Assembly (NCBI GenBank): GCA_045403155.1
Contig: JAXIPB010000048.1
Span: 8,708-72,707 of the forward strand
Reading direction: 5' to 3'
DNA from: JAXIPB01 sp045403155
GTDB taxonomy: Bacteria > Actinomycetota > Actinomycetes > Mycobacteriales > Micromonosporaceae
DNA length: 64,000 bases
In this document: in pieces, positions 41,850 to 50,596 of the stretch
How positions within the stretch are numbered: position 1 is the first letter of the stretch
How the letters are laid out: every line of letters begins with the position of its first letter
Position numbers and translations under genes: made by a program
The notes under the pieces: model-generated
What the model was told of the DNA's origin: nothing
Database searches by the model: none
Seen by the model: only the letters and a program-made list of their open reading frames with translations

Positions 41850-44296
41850 GCGGGATGAGATGGCTACCGGCGTGGCTGCGCGCCACGTTGGCCATCGCCG
41901 GACTCGTAATGCTGGCCGGTGCCTCGCTCGGCCGCGTCTACAATGGACCTCTTCTCGTCTGGCTCGTCGCCGGCGCGGCGCTCGGCTCCGCCCTCACCTC
42001 GGCGGCCCTACGGTGGGCGCCCGGTTGGCTCGCCACCGCGGCGTCGGTGGGCGCGCTCGCCGCGTACACGCTGGCGGCGTTCGGCATCTCCGCCGCCGCG
42101 GGCGGGGTCGCCGGCAGCCTGGTCGACGTGGCGCTCGACGCCGGCGCCAACGCGGTCCCGAGGCTGCTCACCTCGCTCATTCCGGTGGAGGCGCAGCCCG
42201 ACAGCGTCTTCGCCCCCGTTGTCCTGGCCTGGCTCGCCGGGTTCACCGGTGCGGAGTTGGCGACCCGGGCCCGGCGTCCCGCGGTCGCGCTCGTGCCGCC
42301 GACCCTCCTGTATGGCAGCGCGGTCATGCTCGTTGGACCCAACGCCGACGTGGTGCTCTGGCAGCCCCTCGTGTTCGCCGTCCTCGCCGCCATCAGCATC
42401 GTGGCCGGCACCGCGACGTCTGGGCCGGCGCGGGTAGTCGGCATCGCGGCCGGGCCCGACCTGGCATTGCGGCTCCGAAGTGGCGTCGGCGCCGCCGCGG
42501 GGCTGGCCGTCGTGCTCGCGCTCGCAGCCGTCATCGCGCCCTTGGTAGCCCTCGCCGTGCGCCACACGCCCACGGATCCGCGCCGCTACGTTGACCCGCC
42601 CCGGCTCGATCTGCTCGATCAGAACCCGCTCATGCGCATCTCCGGCTGGGCCGCGAACCCGGATCAACGTCTGTTCGAAGTCACCGTGCAGCGGCATGCG
42701 CGACCGGATTCATCGCAGACCCCGATCGTCGAGCCCGCGCCGTCCGAGCCGCCGTCCGAGCCGCCGTCCGACGACGGGACGGTGTTGGAGCTCCCCGAGG
42801 ATGAAACCACCGCGCCTACGCCGGAGCCCAACGAGGCGGACGCCCACGACACACGGCTCCGGTTGGCCGTGCTGTCGGCGTGGGACGGGGTGACGTGGCA
42901 CGTCAGCGCCGACTACCGCAACGCCGGTCGCGTGCTGCCACCGATCTCCACCCTGCCCGGCCCCGACGACGGCCTGGCCGGTGAGGCGCCACCCCTCACG
43001 ATCGAGCAGCGCATCACGGTCGCGGAGCTTGAGGGTCGTTTGCTGCCGGCCGTCTCGGCCCCGCGGCGGGTGGAGGGCGTCAGGGTCGCGTACGACGAGG
43101 AGACCGGCACGCTGTTGCACGCCGCTCCGCTCGCACCGGGACTTTCCTACACAGTGACGTCGGTCAATCCAAGCGTCGACGTGAGCATGCTGCCAGCCGC
43201 GGATGTTCCGTCCGGACCGATGGCCGCCGGCTACCTTGCGGTGGGCGACGCAGTGCCAACCGATTTGAGCCGCCTCGCGGAGCGGGTGTCGACGGGAGAG
43301 AGTTCGCCGTACCTTCGGGCGCTGGCGTTGGAGACCTTCATCTCCGAGCACTACCGGTACGCCGCCGACGCGCCAAGCGGGCACGCCTACCCTAACCTGC
43401 GCTTCTTCCTTTTCGATGATCCCCGGGCCGGCGGGCGGCAGGGGACCTCGGAGCAGTTCGCGACCGCGTTCGCGACCATTGGTCGGCTGATGGGTTTGCC
43501 GACCCGGGTTGTCGTGGGATTCCGGACCCCGACCGGCGGCGGGTCGATCACCGGTGCGGACGTGCTTGCTTGGCCCGAGGTGCTGTTCAGCGGCATCGGC
43601 TGGGTGGCGTTCGATCCGATGCCGAGGTCGGACACGCAGCCGCGACCCCTGGAAGATGAGTACCTCCCTAAGCCGCCACCGCCGACCCCACCGCCGCCGT
43701 CGGTCGAACCACCGGACGAGCCGACCTGGTCGGCGCCGCCGACCAGTGCAGGCGCCGTGGCCGCACCGGTCGGCTCGGGCATCGCTCTGGTTGCTGGCGG
43801 CGTGGGCGGATGCGTGCTCGCGCTGCTGGTCGCCATCGTCGTCGCGGTCGTGCTGCTCCGCGCCGCTCGACGCCGGTCGCGTATGGACAGTGGCAGCCCA
43901 CCGCAGCGAGTGCTCGGAGCGTGGGCGGAGGTGCTCGACGCGCTCCTCCTGGCTGGGTCCCCGCCGGCGGCGCACCTCGCCGCGGTCGAGGTGGCGGCCC
44001 ACGCGTCGGCCGTGGCCGAGGCCGCACCGGGTCGCCGTCACAGCCGGAGTCCTCGTCCCGCCGCGCCACCGTTGGAGGACCTCGCGACGGCCGTCAACGC
44101 GGTCGGATTCGCGGGCGGAACCTCCGGCCCACCCGGAGGCGCGGACGAGTTGGTGGCCGCCGGCGCCAGGAACCATGCGCTGGCCTATGTACGAGCACTA
44201 CGCGCTCGCCGTTCCTGGTGGCGCCGTCTGCTGTGGAGGATCGACCCGCGCCCACTCCTGGGCCGCCGCCCTCGACGGCCTTCAAGATCGCCGTGA
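41846..44296 (+). CDS. TgpA-like DUF3488/transglutaminase-fold membrane protein, likely inactive
   Basis: An 816-residue protein: several N-terminal helices (DUF3488 part, up to about residue 230), outer domain with Pro/Glu linkers, a transglutaminase-like domain (EHYRYAADAPSGHAYPNLRF, GTSEQFATAFATIGRLMGLP, TRVVVGFRT, DVLAWPEVLFSGIGWVAFDP), another helix (GIALVAGGVGGCVLALLVAI) and a cytoplasmic tail. In active transglutaminases Cys, His and Asp form the triad; here the Cys position reads Ser (GTSEQF near 532) and the His position Leu (VLAWPE near 572), while Asp (FDP) stays. The last residues SRSP and stop codon (44294-44296) come from repeat copy 6. Confidence 0.88.
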   Translation: MSGMRWLPAWLRATLAIAGLVMLAGASLGRVYNGPLLVWLVAGAALGSALTSAALRWAPGWLATAASVGALAAYTLAAFGISAAAGGVAGSLVDVALDAGANAVPRLLTSLIPVEAQPDSVFAPVVLAWLAGFTGAELATRARRPAVALVPPTLLYGSAVMLVGPNADVVLWQPLVFAVLAAISIVAGTATSGPARVVGIAAGPDLALRLRSGVGAAAGLAVVLALAAVIAPLVALAVRHTPTDPRRYVDPPRLDLLDQNPLMRISGWAANPDQRLFEVTVQRHARPDSSQTPIVEPAPSEPPSEPPSDDGTVLELPEDETTAPTPEPNEADAHDTRLRLAVLSAWDGVTWHVSADYRNAGRVLPPISTLPGPDDGLAGEAPPLTIEQRITVAELEGRLLPAVSAPRRVEGVRVAYDEETGTLLHAAPLAPGLSYTVTSVNPSVDVSMLPAADVPSGPMAAGYLAVGDAVPTDLSRLAERVSTGESSPYLRALALETFISEHYRYAADAPSGHAYPNLRFFLFDDPRAGGRQGTSEQFATAFATIGRLMGLPTRVVVGFRTPTGGGSITGADVLAWPEVLFSGIGWVAFDPMPRSDTQPRPLEDEYLPKPPPPTPPPPSVEPPDEPTWSAPPTSAGAVAAPVGSGIALVAGGVGGCVLALLVAIVVAVVLLRAARRRSRMDSGSPPQRVLGAWAEVLDALLLAGSPPAAHLAAVEVAAHASAVAEAAPGRRHSRSPRPAAPPLEDLATAVNAVGFAGGTSGPPGGADELVAAGARNHALAYVRALRARRSWWRRLLWRIDPRPLLGRRPRRPSRSP

Positions 44297-44353
44297 TCAT
44301 GAGCCGACCGTCGTGAATTCGCGTCGATCATGACCTCCAAATCATGATCGGCG
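44280..44353. repeat. Dispersed palindromic element, copy 6 (left arm + core)
   Basis: Left arm CTTCAAGATCGCCGTGATCA, core at 44322-44353 with a few mismatches. Between convergent genes; the upstream gene ends in the left arm (SRSP then TGA). Confidence 0.9.
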
Positions 44354-44358
44354 AGAAG

Positions 44359-45984
44359 CTAGGGGCGGTGGGTGCAAACTCGGTCGGCAGTCGCTACCCG
44401 ATCCACGGCGTAGACAGCACCCACGATGAAACAGTAGTTACGCGCGGGGTTCAGGCCCGTGAAGGTGACGGCGGTGGTCCCGCGCGGAACAGGCTTCGTC
44501 TCGAGTTTCTCGCCCGCCGGTCCGTTTCCGACGACGAGGAACGACGCAGTGGCGCGGGTCGGATCGGTCCACGTGATCGTCACCGAACTGCCACGGTCAC
44601 TCACCACGCGCACGTCGCGCGGTGCGCCGCCGACCTCTGTTGTGATGATTCGAGTGGGCGTAGCGTTCGGGGACCCTGCAGTGCGCCCGCGGTCTCCGGC
44701 CGTTAGCACCAGCGCTGACGCGGCCGCAACGGCGAGCACGGCGACCGCCACGAGAACGACCACGACACCGTTGCGCTGGCGCGATTCGGGGTGCATGAGG
44801 TCACGTTCGGGCAACGTCCGGGTCGGGGCCGGTCGCTCCTCCGCCAGATCTGGCCCGAGCCAGCCACCCTCGTCCGCAGATTCGAGCGCCGTTGGCATCG
44901 GTGGCGGCTTTGGCGGTGGCGGCGGCGGAGGCTCGGCTGGCGCGGGTGGAGGGTTCACGATCGCCGTGCCGAGTTCGGCCGATGGCGGCGGCATTCCGAG
45001 TGGCGGCGTTCCGAGTGGCGGCATTCCCACCGGTGGCGCGTCGGGCGCCGATAATGCCGCTGGCCATGCACGTGCGGGCACACCGGGCACACTCACCTGG
45101 GCCCGAGCGGTTGCCGGGACTGGGGTCGCGAGGGCGGGCCGGACGGCGGGGCTCGGCGCGTGACCGAGAGTCCCCCGTCGCAACACCTCGGCGAACTCGA
45201 GCGCGGTGGTGTGGCGCTGCGCCGGCAGCTTCGACATCGCCCGGGTGAGCTCCCCGACCAGCCACCGGGGCACATCGTCGCGCGGCATCGCCGGGAGCGG
45301 TTCGTGCAGGACGCGGTCGCGGAATGCGTACATGTCCAGCGGCGGCGCCCCGGGATCCACAAAGGGAGGATGCCCGACCAGCAACGTCCACATGGTCGAG
45401 GCGAGGCTGTACACATCGGAGATTCCCGACTGGGCCTGGTGCAGCAGCGCCTCGGGGGAGGCGTGATGCGGGGTCATCATCTCGCGGGTCAGAGTCCCAC
45501 CCAGTTCGTCGGGCGCCCGGGCGATGCCGAAATCGGTCAGCGCCGGCCCGAAGCGGGACCGCAGCAGGTTCGACGGCTTCACGTCGCGGTGAACGATCCC
45601 GGCCTCGTGCGCGGCGTGCAGGGCCTCACCAATCTTGATGCCTACCTCGATAACGTCGTCAACGGGTAGCGGGCCTCCCTGACGGAGGATCTGGGCGTAT
45701 GAGCCGTCTTCGCAGTACTCCATGACGATGAAAGGCCGATCATCTTCGGTCACACCGGTGTCGATGATCGAGACGATGTGCGGTTGGCTCGACAGCGCTA
45801 CCGTCGTCGCGAGTTCCCGGGCCGCGTTAACCGGGATGGATCCGGTCTCCGCGGTGATGACCTTGATCGCGACCGCTCGGTTGAGGGTTGTCTGGACTGC
45901 GCGGAAGACGAGCGCCGTCGTGCCGTGGGCGATGAGCTGTGGGTTGTCGTACCCCGGAATCGCCGGCAGCAGCGGCGCCTGCAT
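44359..45984 (-). CDS. Membrane Ser/Thr protein kinase with extracellular FN3 domain
   Basis: A 541-residue Hanks-type kinase. Kinase domain 10-275: LIAHGTTALVFRAV (Gly-loop, partly degenerate), VAIKVI (ATP Lys), EYCEDGSY, IVHRDVKPSNLLRSRFG (catalytic loop, HRD), LTDFGIARAP (DFG) and SPEALLHQAQSGISDVYSLA. Then a Pro/Ala-rich juxtamembrane region (PPPAPAEPPPPPPPKPPP), one helix (GVVVVLVAVAVLAVAAASAL) and a fibronectin type III domain (APRDVRVVSDRGSSVTITWT to YCFIVGAVYA). Such kinases sense cell-wall or surface signals. ATG 45984 follows GGGGAG. It converges on the MoxR operon, across repeat copy 6; whether it phosphorylates that system is unknown. Confidence 0.9.
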   Translation of the reverse strand: MQAPLLPAIPGYDNPQLIAHGTTALVFRAVQTTLNRAVAIKVITAETGSIPVNAARELATTVALSSQPHIVSIIDTGVTEDDRPFIVMEYCEDGSYAQILRQGGPLPVDDVIEVGIKIGEALHAAHEAGIVHRDVKPSNLLRSRFGPALTDFGIARAPDELGGTLTREMMTPHHASPEALLHQAQSGISDVYSLASTMWTLLVGHPPFVDPGAPPLDMYAFRDRVLHEPLPAMPRDDVPRWLVGELTRAMSKLPAQRHTTALEFAEVLRRGTLGHAPSPAVRPALATPVPATARAQVSVPGVPARAWPAALSAPDAPPVGMPPLGTPPLGMPPPSAELGTAIVNPPPAPAEPPPPPPPKPPPMPTALESADEGGWLGPDLAEERPAPTRTLPERDLMHPESRQRNGVVVVLVAVAVLAVAAASALVLTAGDRGRTAGSPNATPTRIITTEVGGAPRDVRVVSDRGSSVTITWTDPTRATASFLVVGNGPAGEKLETKPVPRGTTAVTFTGLNPARNYCFIVGAVYAVDRVATADRVCTHRP

Positions 45985-46132
45985 CGATGGATCTCCCCAC
46001 GTCGCGCCCGTGTCGGACGACAGCGTAGTCCAACCACAGGCGTGCCGGCGTCGCACAGCGGTCCGATGTCTCTGCTCGGGTGGGCCTGACGGGCGATGGC
46101 GAGGTGTTGCGTTCGAGTGACACGCTGCAGGG

Positions 46133-46789
46133 ATGTACGAGCTGCCGTCGGCGGGCCGTCGACTTGGCCCTGCCCTCATCGCGGTGATCGTCGTGCTCGC
46201 CGGCGTGGCCGGCACGATGGGCTACCTGGTCGCGCGACAGATCATCGCCGGTCGGAACGATGGAGCCAACAACGCCGGCCCGACCAGCCCAGGCCAGGGC
46301 CCCACCGGCTCCGGCACGACCGATCCCGGCCCGACGCAGCCAGGCCCTTCGCCCGAAGTGAGCAAGAACCCGGACGATCCCGGCTCCTTTTGCCCGGCGA
46401 TCACCGAGACGGCCATGGTTGACGCGGGGCTCGCCGGCGGGTTGAAGCTGCTCCGCTACGTCGAGGGGACCCGCTCCGGTGCGGCCGGCGCCGAGGCGTG
46501 GATCTGTCAGAACACGGATGGCGTGCTGATCTATCAGGGGCACCGCAAGTCCGGGCCCTTCAACGCCGCGAACAGCAACGACACGCTGCTACTCGCGCGG
46601 GGAATTCGGGGCAAGGTCGAGACTGAGGGGGACGGCTTTGTCGCGACCAACCCGAAGGATCCCACCAACCCCGACGATCCCACCCACACGCAGTACCACG
46701 TCGGACCGGACACCTTCTACCTGCTGGAGAAGCCGAGCGACCGCAGGACCGAATACGTCGTGGTCAGATCGTTCGGCCCGCCGGGGTAG
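46133..46789 (+). CDS. Membrane-anchored secreted protein of unknown function
   Basis: A 218-residue protein. N-terminal Arg-flanked helix (LGPALIAVIVVLAGVAGTMG) anchors it, then a Pro/Gly/Thr-rich stretch (TSPGQGPTGSGTTDPGPTQP) and a 130-residue extracellular domain with two Cys (SFCPAITETAMV and AWICQNTDGVLIYQ), possibly one disulphide. I do not recognise the family. It is divergent from the Ser/Thr kinase with 148 bp between starts. It is a plausible surface partner of the kinase by position only. Confidence 0.65.
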   Translation: MYELPSAGRRLGPALIAVIVVLAGVAGTMGYLVARQIIAGRNDGANNAGPTSPGQGPTGSGTTDPGPTQPGPSPEVSKNPDDPGSFCPAITETAMVDAGLAGGLKLLRYVEGTRSGAAGAEAWICQNTDGVLIYQGHRKSGPFNAANSNDTLLLARGIRGKVETEGDGFVATNPKDPTNPDDPTHTQYHVGPDTFYLLEKPSDRRTEYVVVRSFGPPG

Positions 46790-46895
46790 AACGGGGTGAT
46801 TGGCGGCGGTCGGGACACCTCTGGGAAGATTGAGGCCAGGCGCCCGTAGACCGAGGTCGCCATGACGCATCCCGACCTTGGAGGTTGGCCGCACC

Positions 46896-48572
46896 GTGGC
46901 CCAGTACATCTACACGCTCGAGAAGGCACGCAAGGCGCATGGCGACAAGGTCGTGCTCGACGATGTCACGCTCGCGTTTCTGCCGGGCGCCAAGATCGGC
47001 GTCGTCGGACCAAACGGCGCGGGCAAGTCGAGCCTCCTGCGGATCATGGCCGGGCAGGACCGACCCAGCAACGGCGAGGCCCGGCTGATGCCGGGGTACA
47101 CCGTTGGCATGCTGGCCCAGGAGCCCCCGCTGACCGAGGACAAGGACGTGCTCGGCAACATCGAGGAGGCGGTGCACGACACCAAGGTCAAGCTCGCCCG
47201 CTTCAACGAGATCGCCGAGCTCATGGCGACCGACTACTCCGACGAGCTGATGGAGGAGATGGGCCGCCTGCAGGAGCAGCTCGACCACTCCGAGGCCTGG
47301 GACCTCGATGCGCGCCTCGAACAGGCGATGGACGCGTTGCGCTGCCCGGCGCCCGACGCGATGGTCAGCCAACTCTCCGGCGGCGAGCGCCGCCGTGTCG
47401 CGCTGTGCAAGCTACTGCTCCAGCAGCCCGATCTGCTCCTACTCGACGAGCCGACCAACCACCTCGACGCGGAGAGCGTGCTCTGGCTCGAGCAGCACCT
47501 GGCCAAGTACCCCGGCACCGTCGTCGCCATCACGCACGACCGCTACTTCCTCGACAACGTCGCCCAGTGGATCCTCGAACTCGACCGGGGCCGCGCCTAC
47601 CCGTACGAGGGGAACTACTCGACCTACCTGGACAAGAAGGCCCAGCGCCTAGCCGTGCAGGGGCGCAAGGACGCGAAGATGCAAAAGCGCCTCGCCGAGG
47701 AGCTGGAGTGGGTGCGCTCCAACGCCCGGGCGAGACAGACCAAGTCACGGGCCAGGCTGGACCGGTACGACGAGATGGCCACCGAGGCGGAGAAGACCCG
47801 CAAGCTCGACTTCGAGGAGATCCAGATCCCGCCCGGTCCGCGCCTCGGCAACACGGTCATCGAGGCCTCCGGCCTGCAGAAGGGCTTCGACGGTCGGGTT
47901 CTGATCCGCAATCTGTCCTTCTCGTTGCCCCGCAACGGAATCGTCGGGATCATCGGGCCCAACGGCGTCGGCAAGACCACGCTGTTCAAGACCATTGTTG
48001 GACTCGAGAAGCCCGACGCCGGCACCTTACGAGTGGGTGAAACGGTCAAACTGTCCTACGTGGACCAGGCCCGCGCAGGCCTCGATCCGAAGAAGACGGT
48101 CTGGGAGGTCGTCTCCGATGGCCTGGACCACCTCATGGTGGGCAAGGTCGAGATGCCGTCGCGCGCGTACGTCGCCGCGTTCGGCTTCAAGGGACCGGAC
48201 CAGCAGAAGCCGACCAGCGTGCTCTCCGGTGGGGAGCGCAACCGGCTCAACCTCGCGCTCACGCTGAAGATCGGCGGGAATGTGATTCTGCTCGACGAGC
48301 CGACCAACGACCTCGACGTGGAGACACTGTCCTCATTGGAGAACGCGCTGCTCGACTTCCCAGGCTGCGCCGTGCTCATCTCGCACGACCGGATGTTCCT
48401 CGACCGTGTGGCCACGCACATCCTGGCCTGGGAGGGCGACGACGAGGATCCGTCGAGGTGGTTCTGGTTCGAGGGCAACTTCGAGGCGTACGAGAAGAAC
48501 AAGATTGACCGCCTCGGTGCGGAGGCCGCGCGTCCGCACCGGGTCACCTATCGCAAGCTCACCCGTGACTGA
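46896..48572 (+). CDS. ettA: EttA: energy-dependent translational throttle ABC-F protein
   Basis: A 558-residue ABC-F protein without membrane segments: two ABC domains with Walker A GPNGAGKSSLLR and GPNGVGKTTLFK, signatures LSGGERRRVALCKLL and LSGGERNRLNLALT, Walker B LLLLDEPTNHLDAESV and VILLDEPTNDLDVET. Between them the tRNA-interaction linker (KDAKMQKRLAEELEWVRSNA, RARQTKSRARLDRYDEMATE) is Arg/Lys-rich. EttA binds the ribosomal E site and gates the first peptide bond according to ATP/ADP. GTG 46896 starts MAQYIYTLEKARKAHG, the conserved N-terminus. Its last 8 nt overlap a hotdog-fragment ORF that couples to the thioesterase. Confidence 0.95.
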   Translation: MAQYIYTLEKARKAHGDKVVLDDVTLAFLPGAKIGVVGPNGAGKSSLLRIMAGQDRPSNGEARLMPGYTVGMLAQEPPLTEDKDVLGNIEEAVHDTKVKLARFNEIAELMATDYSDELMEEMGRLQEQLDHSEAWDLDARLEQAMDALRCPAPDAMVSQLSGGERRRVALCKLLLQQPDLLLLDEPTNHLDAESVLWLEQHLAKYPGTVVAITHDRYFLDNVAQWILELDRGRAYPYEGNYSTYLDKKAQRLAVQGRKDAKMQKRLAEELEWVRSNARARQTKSRARLDRYDEMATEAEKTRKLDFEEIQIPPGPRLGNTVIEASGLQKGFDGRVLIRNLSFSLPRNGIVGIIGPNGVGKTTLFKTIVGLEKPDAGTLRVGETVKLSYVDQARAGLDPKKTVWEVVSDGLDHLMVGKVEMPSRAYVAAFGFKGPDQQKPTSVLSGGERNRLNLALTLKIGGNVILLDEPTNDLDVETLSSLENALLDFPGCAVLISHDRMFLDRVATHILAWEGDDEDPSRWFWFEGNFEAYEKNKIDRLGAEAARPHRVTYRKLTRD

Positions 48573-48672
48573 GTCGCGGCTCGCCGTCTACCACACCCAG
48601 GTGCGGTGGTCGGACCCAGATCTCGTGGGCCACCTCAACCACGCGCGCTGGAAGGCGTTCCAGGCCAGATGA
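48565..48672 (+). pseudogene. Truncated duplicate of the hotdog thioesterase N-terminus
   Basis: GTG 48565 overlaps the ettA stop and opens a 35-codon ORF (TESRLAVYHTQVRWSDPDLV, then GHLNHARWKAFQAR) whose stop overlaps the thioesterase ATG as ATGA. Over 22 residues it shares 13 identities with the N-terminus of the next gene, including YH, RWSD, D, GH, N and AR. It looks like the left end of a partly deleted tandem duplication. It may still be translated and couple ettA to the thioesterase. Confidence 0.75.
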
Positions 48673-49073
48673 GGTACGTCTACCACAGCCCGCTTCGCTG
48701 GTCGGACATGGACGCGTACGGCCACGTGAACAACGCACGCTTTCTCACCCTCTACGAGGAGGCGCGGGTGGCGCTGTTCTTCACCGGAGCCCGCCAAATG
48801 GGGCTGACCTCCTTCGAGGACGGAATCGTCATCGCCCGGCACGAGATCGACTATCTGCGCCCGGTCGACTACGGCGACCCGGTCCGCGTCGAGATGTGGG
48901 TGGAGGAGATCCGGCCCAGCCGGTTCACCATCGCCTACGAGATGATCGACGGGGAGTTCGTCGCATCCAGGGCGCGCTCGGTCTGCGTACTCTTCAATCT
49001 CGAGCTGCAGCGGCCGAGGCGGATCAATGAGGCCGAGCGAGCGTTCCTGCAGGAGTGGGTGGCGTCGGAGTGA
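48669..49073 (+). CDS. Acyl-CoA thioesterase (4HBT hotdog fold)
   Basis: A 134-residue hotdog protein: MRYVYHSPLRWSDMDAYGHV holds the catalytic Asp and the GHVNN motif; FLTLYEEARVALFFTG is the central hot-dog helix; IVIARHEIDYLRPVDYGDPV the following strands. 4HBT enzymes hydrolyse acyl-CoAs, often 4-hydroxybenzoyl- or short aliphatic ones. The start ATG lies within the stop of the fragment ORF (ATGA), and its own stop overlaps the next gene (GTGA), making an ettA-fragment-thioesterase-hypothetical operon. This thioesterase follows ettA in many actinomycetes. Confidence 0.9.
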   Translation: MRYVYHSPLRWSDMDAYGHVNNARFLTLYEEARVALFFTGARQMGLTSFEDGIVIARHEIDYLRPVDYGDPVRVEMWVEEIRPSRFTIAYEMIDGEFVASRARSVCVLFNLELQRPRRINEAERAFLQEWVASE

Positions 49074-49702
49074 TCGGCGAGTCGGGGCGGGCCGACGCCG
49101 GCGCGTTCGTTGCCCGCCTGCTGCGGCTCGACCCCGCGGCCCTGGTCCGGCTGCGTCCGGCCGGTCCGGATCGCGCGGAGATCTGGGCGATGCTCCCGTT
49201 TGGCGTGCTCGCGACACGTACGTTGGCGACATCGCTAGACGCCGATGTGACGGTCGAAGCCGCCGCTCTGCTCGACGCGCTGGACGATCCCACGGCGCCG
49301 ATGCGCCGGCGGGACGAGGCCTGGCGATGGCCGTTGCCGCCGTCGCGGGGGCGGGTCGTCGAGACCGTCCCGGCCGCCGACGTCGCGCGGGTCGCGAACG
49401 CCGCGTCGAGCACATTGCGTACCGCCACCGAAGAGGGCGTCGGTGGTCGTGCCGTGGGCGAACGAGTCGTCCGCGACGCACTGCTCGACCACGTCCCGAT
49501 TGCGGTCACCGGGCCCGCCGGCGAACGCGTCAACGTGCCGCAACGACTAGTGCAGGCCGTAGTCAGAATGGGCTTTCTCGGCCCAGTCGCGACTCTCGGC
49601 GAGACTTTCGTCACGATACGCTATGTGTCGACATGGATTTGCCTCGATGCTTCGTACGGGTCTGCCTGGTATCGTCCGACTTCTCCGCTGCGTTTGAGCT
49701 GA
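49070..49702 (+). CDS. Conserved actinobacterial protein of unknown function
   Basis: A 210-residue soluble protein rich in Ala, Arg and Leu. LLRLDPAALVRLRPAGPDRA, AEIWAMLPFGVLATRTLA and NVPQRLVQAVVRMGFLG are the recognisable conserved stretches in proteins that follow the ettA-thioesterase pair; no function is known to me. No membrane segment, no catalytic motif. GTG 49070 overlaps the thioesterase stop (GTGA). The last 30 residues (YVSTWICLDASYGSAWYRPT) carry the only Cys. Confidence 0.7.
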   Translation: MIGESGRADAGAFVARLLRLDPAALVRLRPAGPDRAEIWAMLPFGVLATRTLATSLDADVTVEAAALLDALDDPTAPMRRRDEAWRWPLPPSRGRVVETVPAADVARVANAASSTLRTATEEGVGGRAVGERVVRDALLDHVPIAVTGPAGERVNVPQRLVQAVVRMGFLGPVATLGETFVTIRYVSTWICLDASYGSAWYRPTSPLRLS

Positions 49703-49821
49703 GGGGTTGACGTCACAGCTCCTCCATTCGGATGATGGCGGTTCGTACATTCAGCTCGTCCCGGCGATGCTAGGGCTGCCGCTCGGCGGCGAACCCGAGT
49801 AGCGTCGGCGCGGGTTAAGTA

Positions 49822-49843
49822 CGACCAGTTCAACGACTGGTCG
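49822..49843 (+). other. Perfect 8-bp hairpin upstream of the YbjN gene
   Basis: CGACCAGT and ACTGGTCG around the loop TCAACG, 45 bp before ATG 49889. It may be a transcript-end structure of the previous operon or a 5'-UTR element. TGACGTCA (49708-49715) is the only other palindrome in this 186-bp gap. Confidence 0.45.
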
Positions 49844-49888
49844 GGGTACGCCGGCCAGGTGGTGCGACGGGAATGGGGGTCCGGGGCG

Positions 49889-50467
49889 ATGCCTTGGTGG
49901 CCTTTGTGGGGCGCGCAGCGCGGACGCACGCGCGCGCAAGAGACGGACGTCCTAGGGGCCAACGGCACCGCTACGGGTCTGGTGGGCGCGGCAACGCTGG
50001 ACGCGGCGCCGCGACCGGGGGTGCCCAATCAGCGCATTCCGGACGGCATGGCCCGACAGGTCACCATGAGCCGCGTCTCCGATTCGCTCGACCGCCTCGA
50101 GATCCGGTATCTCACCGACGGCGACGGTAGCCTCCTGGCGATGTGGGAGCGGCATGCGCTGCTCTTCGCACTCGAAGGCCCGGACGATGAGATCCTGGTC
50201 ATGCGCGGCCGCCCGCACGGCACCGTACCGCCGGACTGGGCGGACCGGGCATACCGGGTGGTCAACGAGTGGAACCACACCCGCCGCTTCTGCAAGGCGT
50301 ATGTGGGCGACGCCACCGAACGTGGGATGCTCCCGATCTATGCCGAGATACAGGTCCCGCTGCTCTCGGGCCTGCACGACCAACTGCTCGATGAGATGCT
50401 CGACTGCGCGGCCGCGGTGACGAGCGCATTCGTCGACTGGCTTCACGACGAGGGCGGCCTGCTTTAG
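49889..50467 (+). CDS. YbjN-domain protein
   Basis: A 192-residue protein. The N-terminal third (MPWWPLWGAQRGRTRAQETD) is variable; the YbjN part runs from RVSDSLDRLEIRYLTDGDGS through DRAYRVVNEWNHTRRFCKAY to IPVPLLSG-like segment PIYAEIQVPLLSGLHDQLLD. YbjN domains resemble the type III secretion chaperone fold and are common near ettA in actinomycetes; function not known. ATG 49889 follows GGGG-rich sequence; an upstream GTG would add unconserved residues. Confidence 0.82.
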   Translation: MPWWPLWGAQRGRTRAQETDVLGANGTATGLVGAATLDAAPRPGVPNQRIPDGMARQVTMSRVSDSLDRLEIRYLTDGDGSLLAMWERHALLFALEGPDDEILVMRGRPHGTVPPDWADRAYRVVNEWNHTRRFCKAYVGDATERGMLPIYAEIQVPLLSGLHDQLLDEMLDCAAAVTSAFVDWLHDEGGLL

Positions 50468-50596
50468 CCGCTCTGGGAAGGCTTGCTGCGTTCAGCATTG
50501 GTCGTCTAACCGCGCAAAACTGCCTCAAACGCGCGGCTATGCGTCCAACGGTTGCCCGATCCATTCGAGGCGCCCAAGGTCCACCCACGAAGCGGG

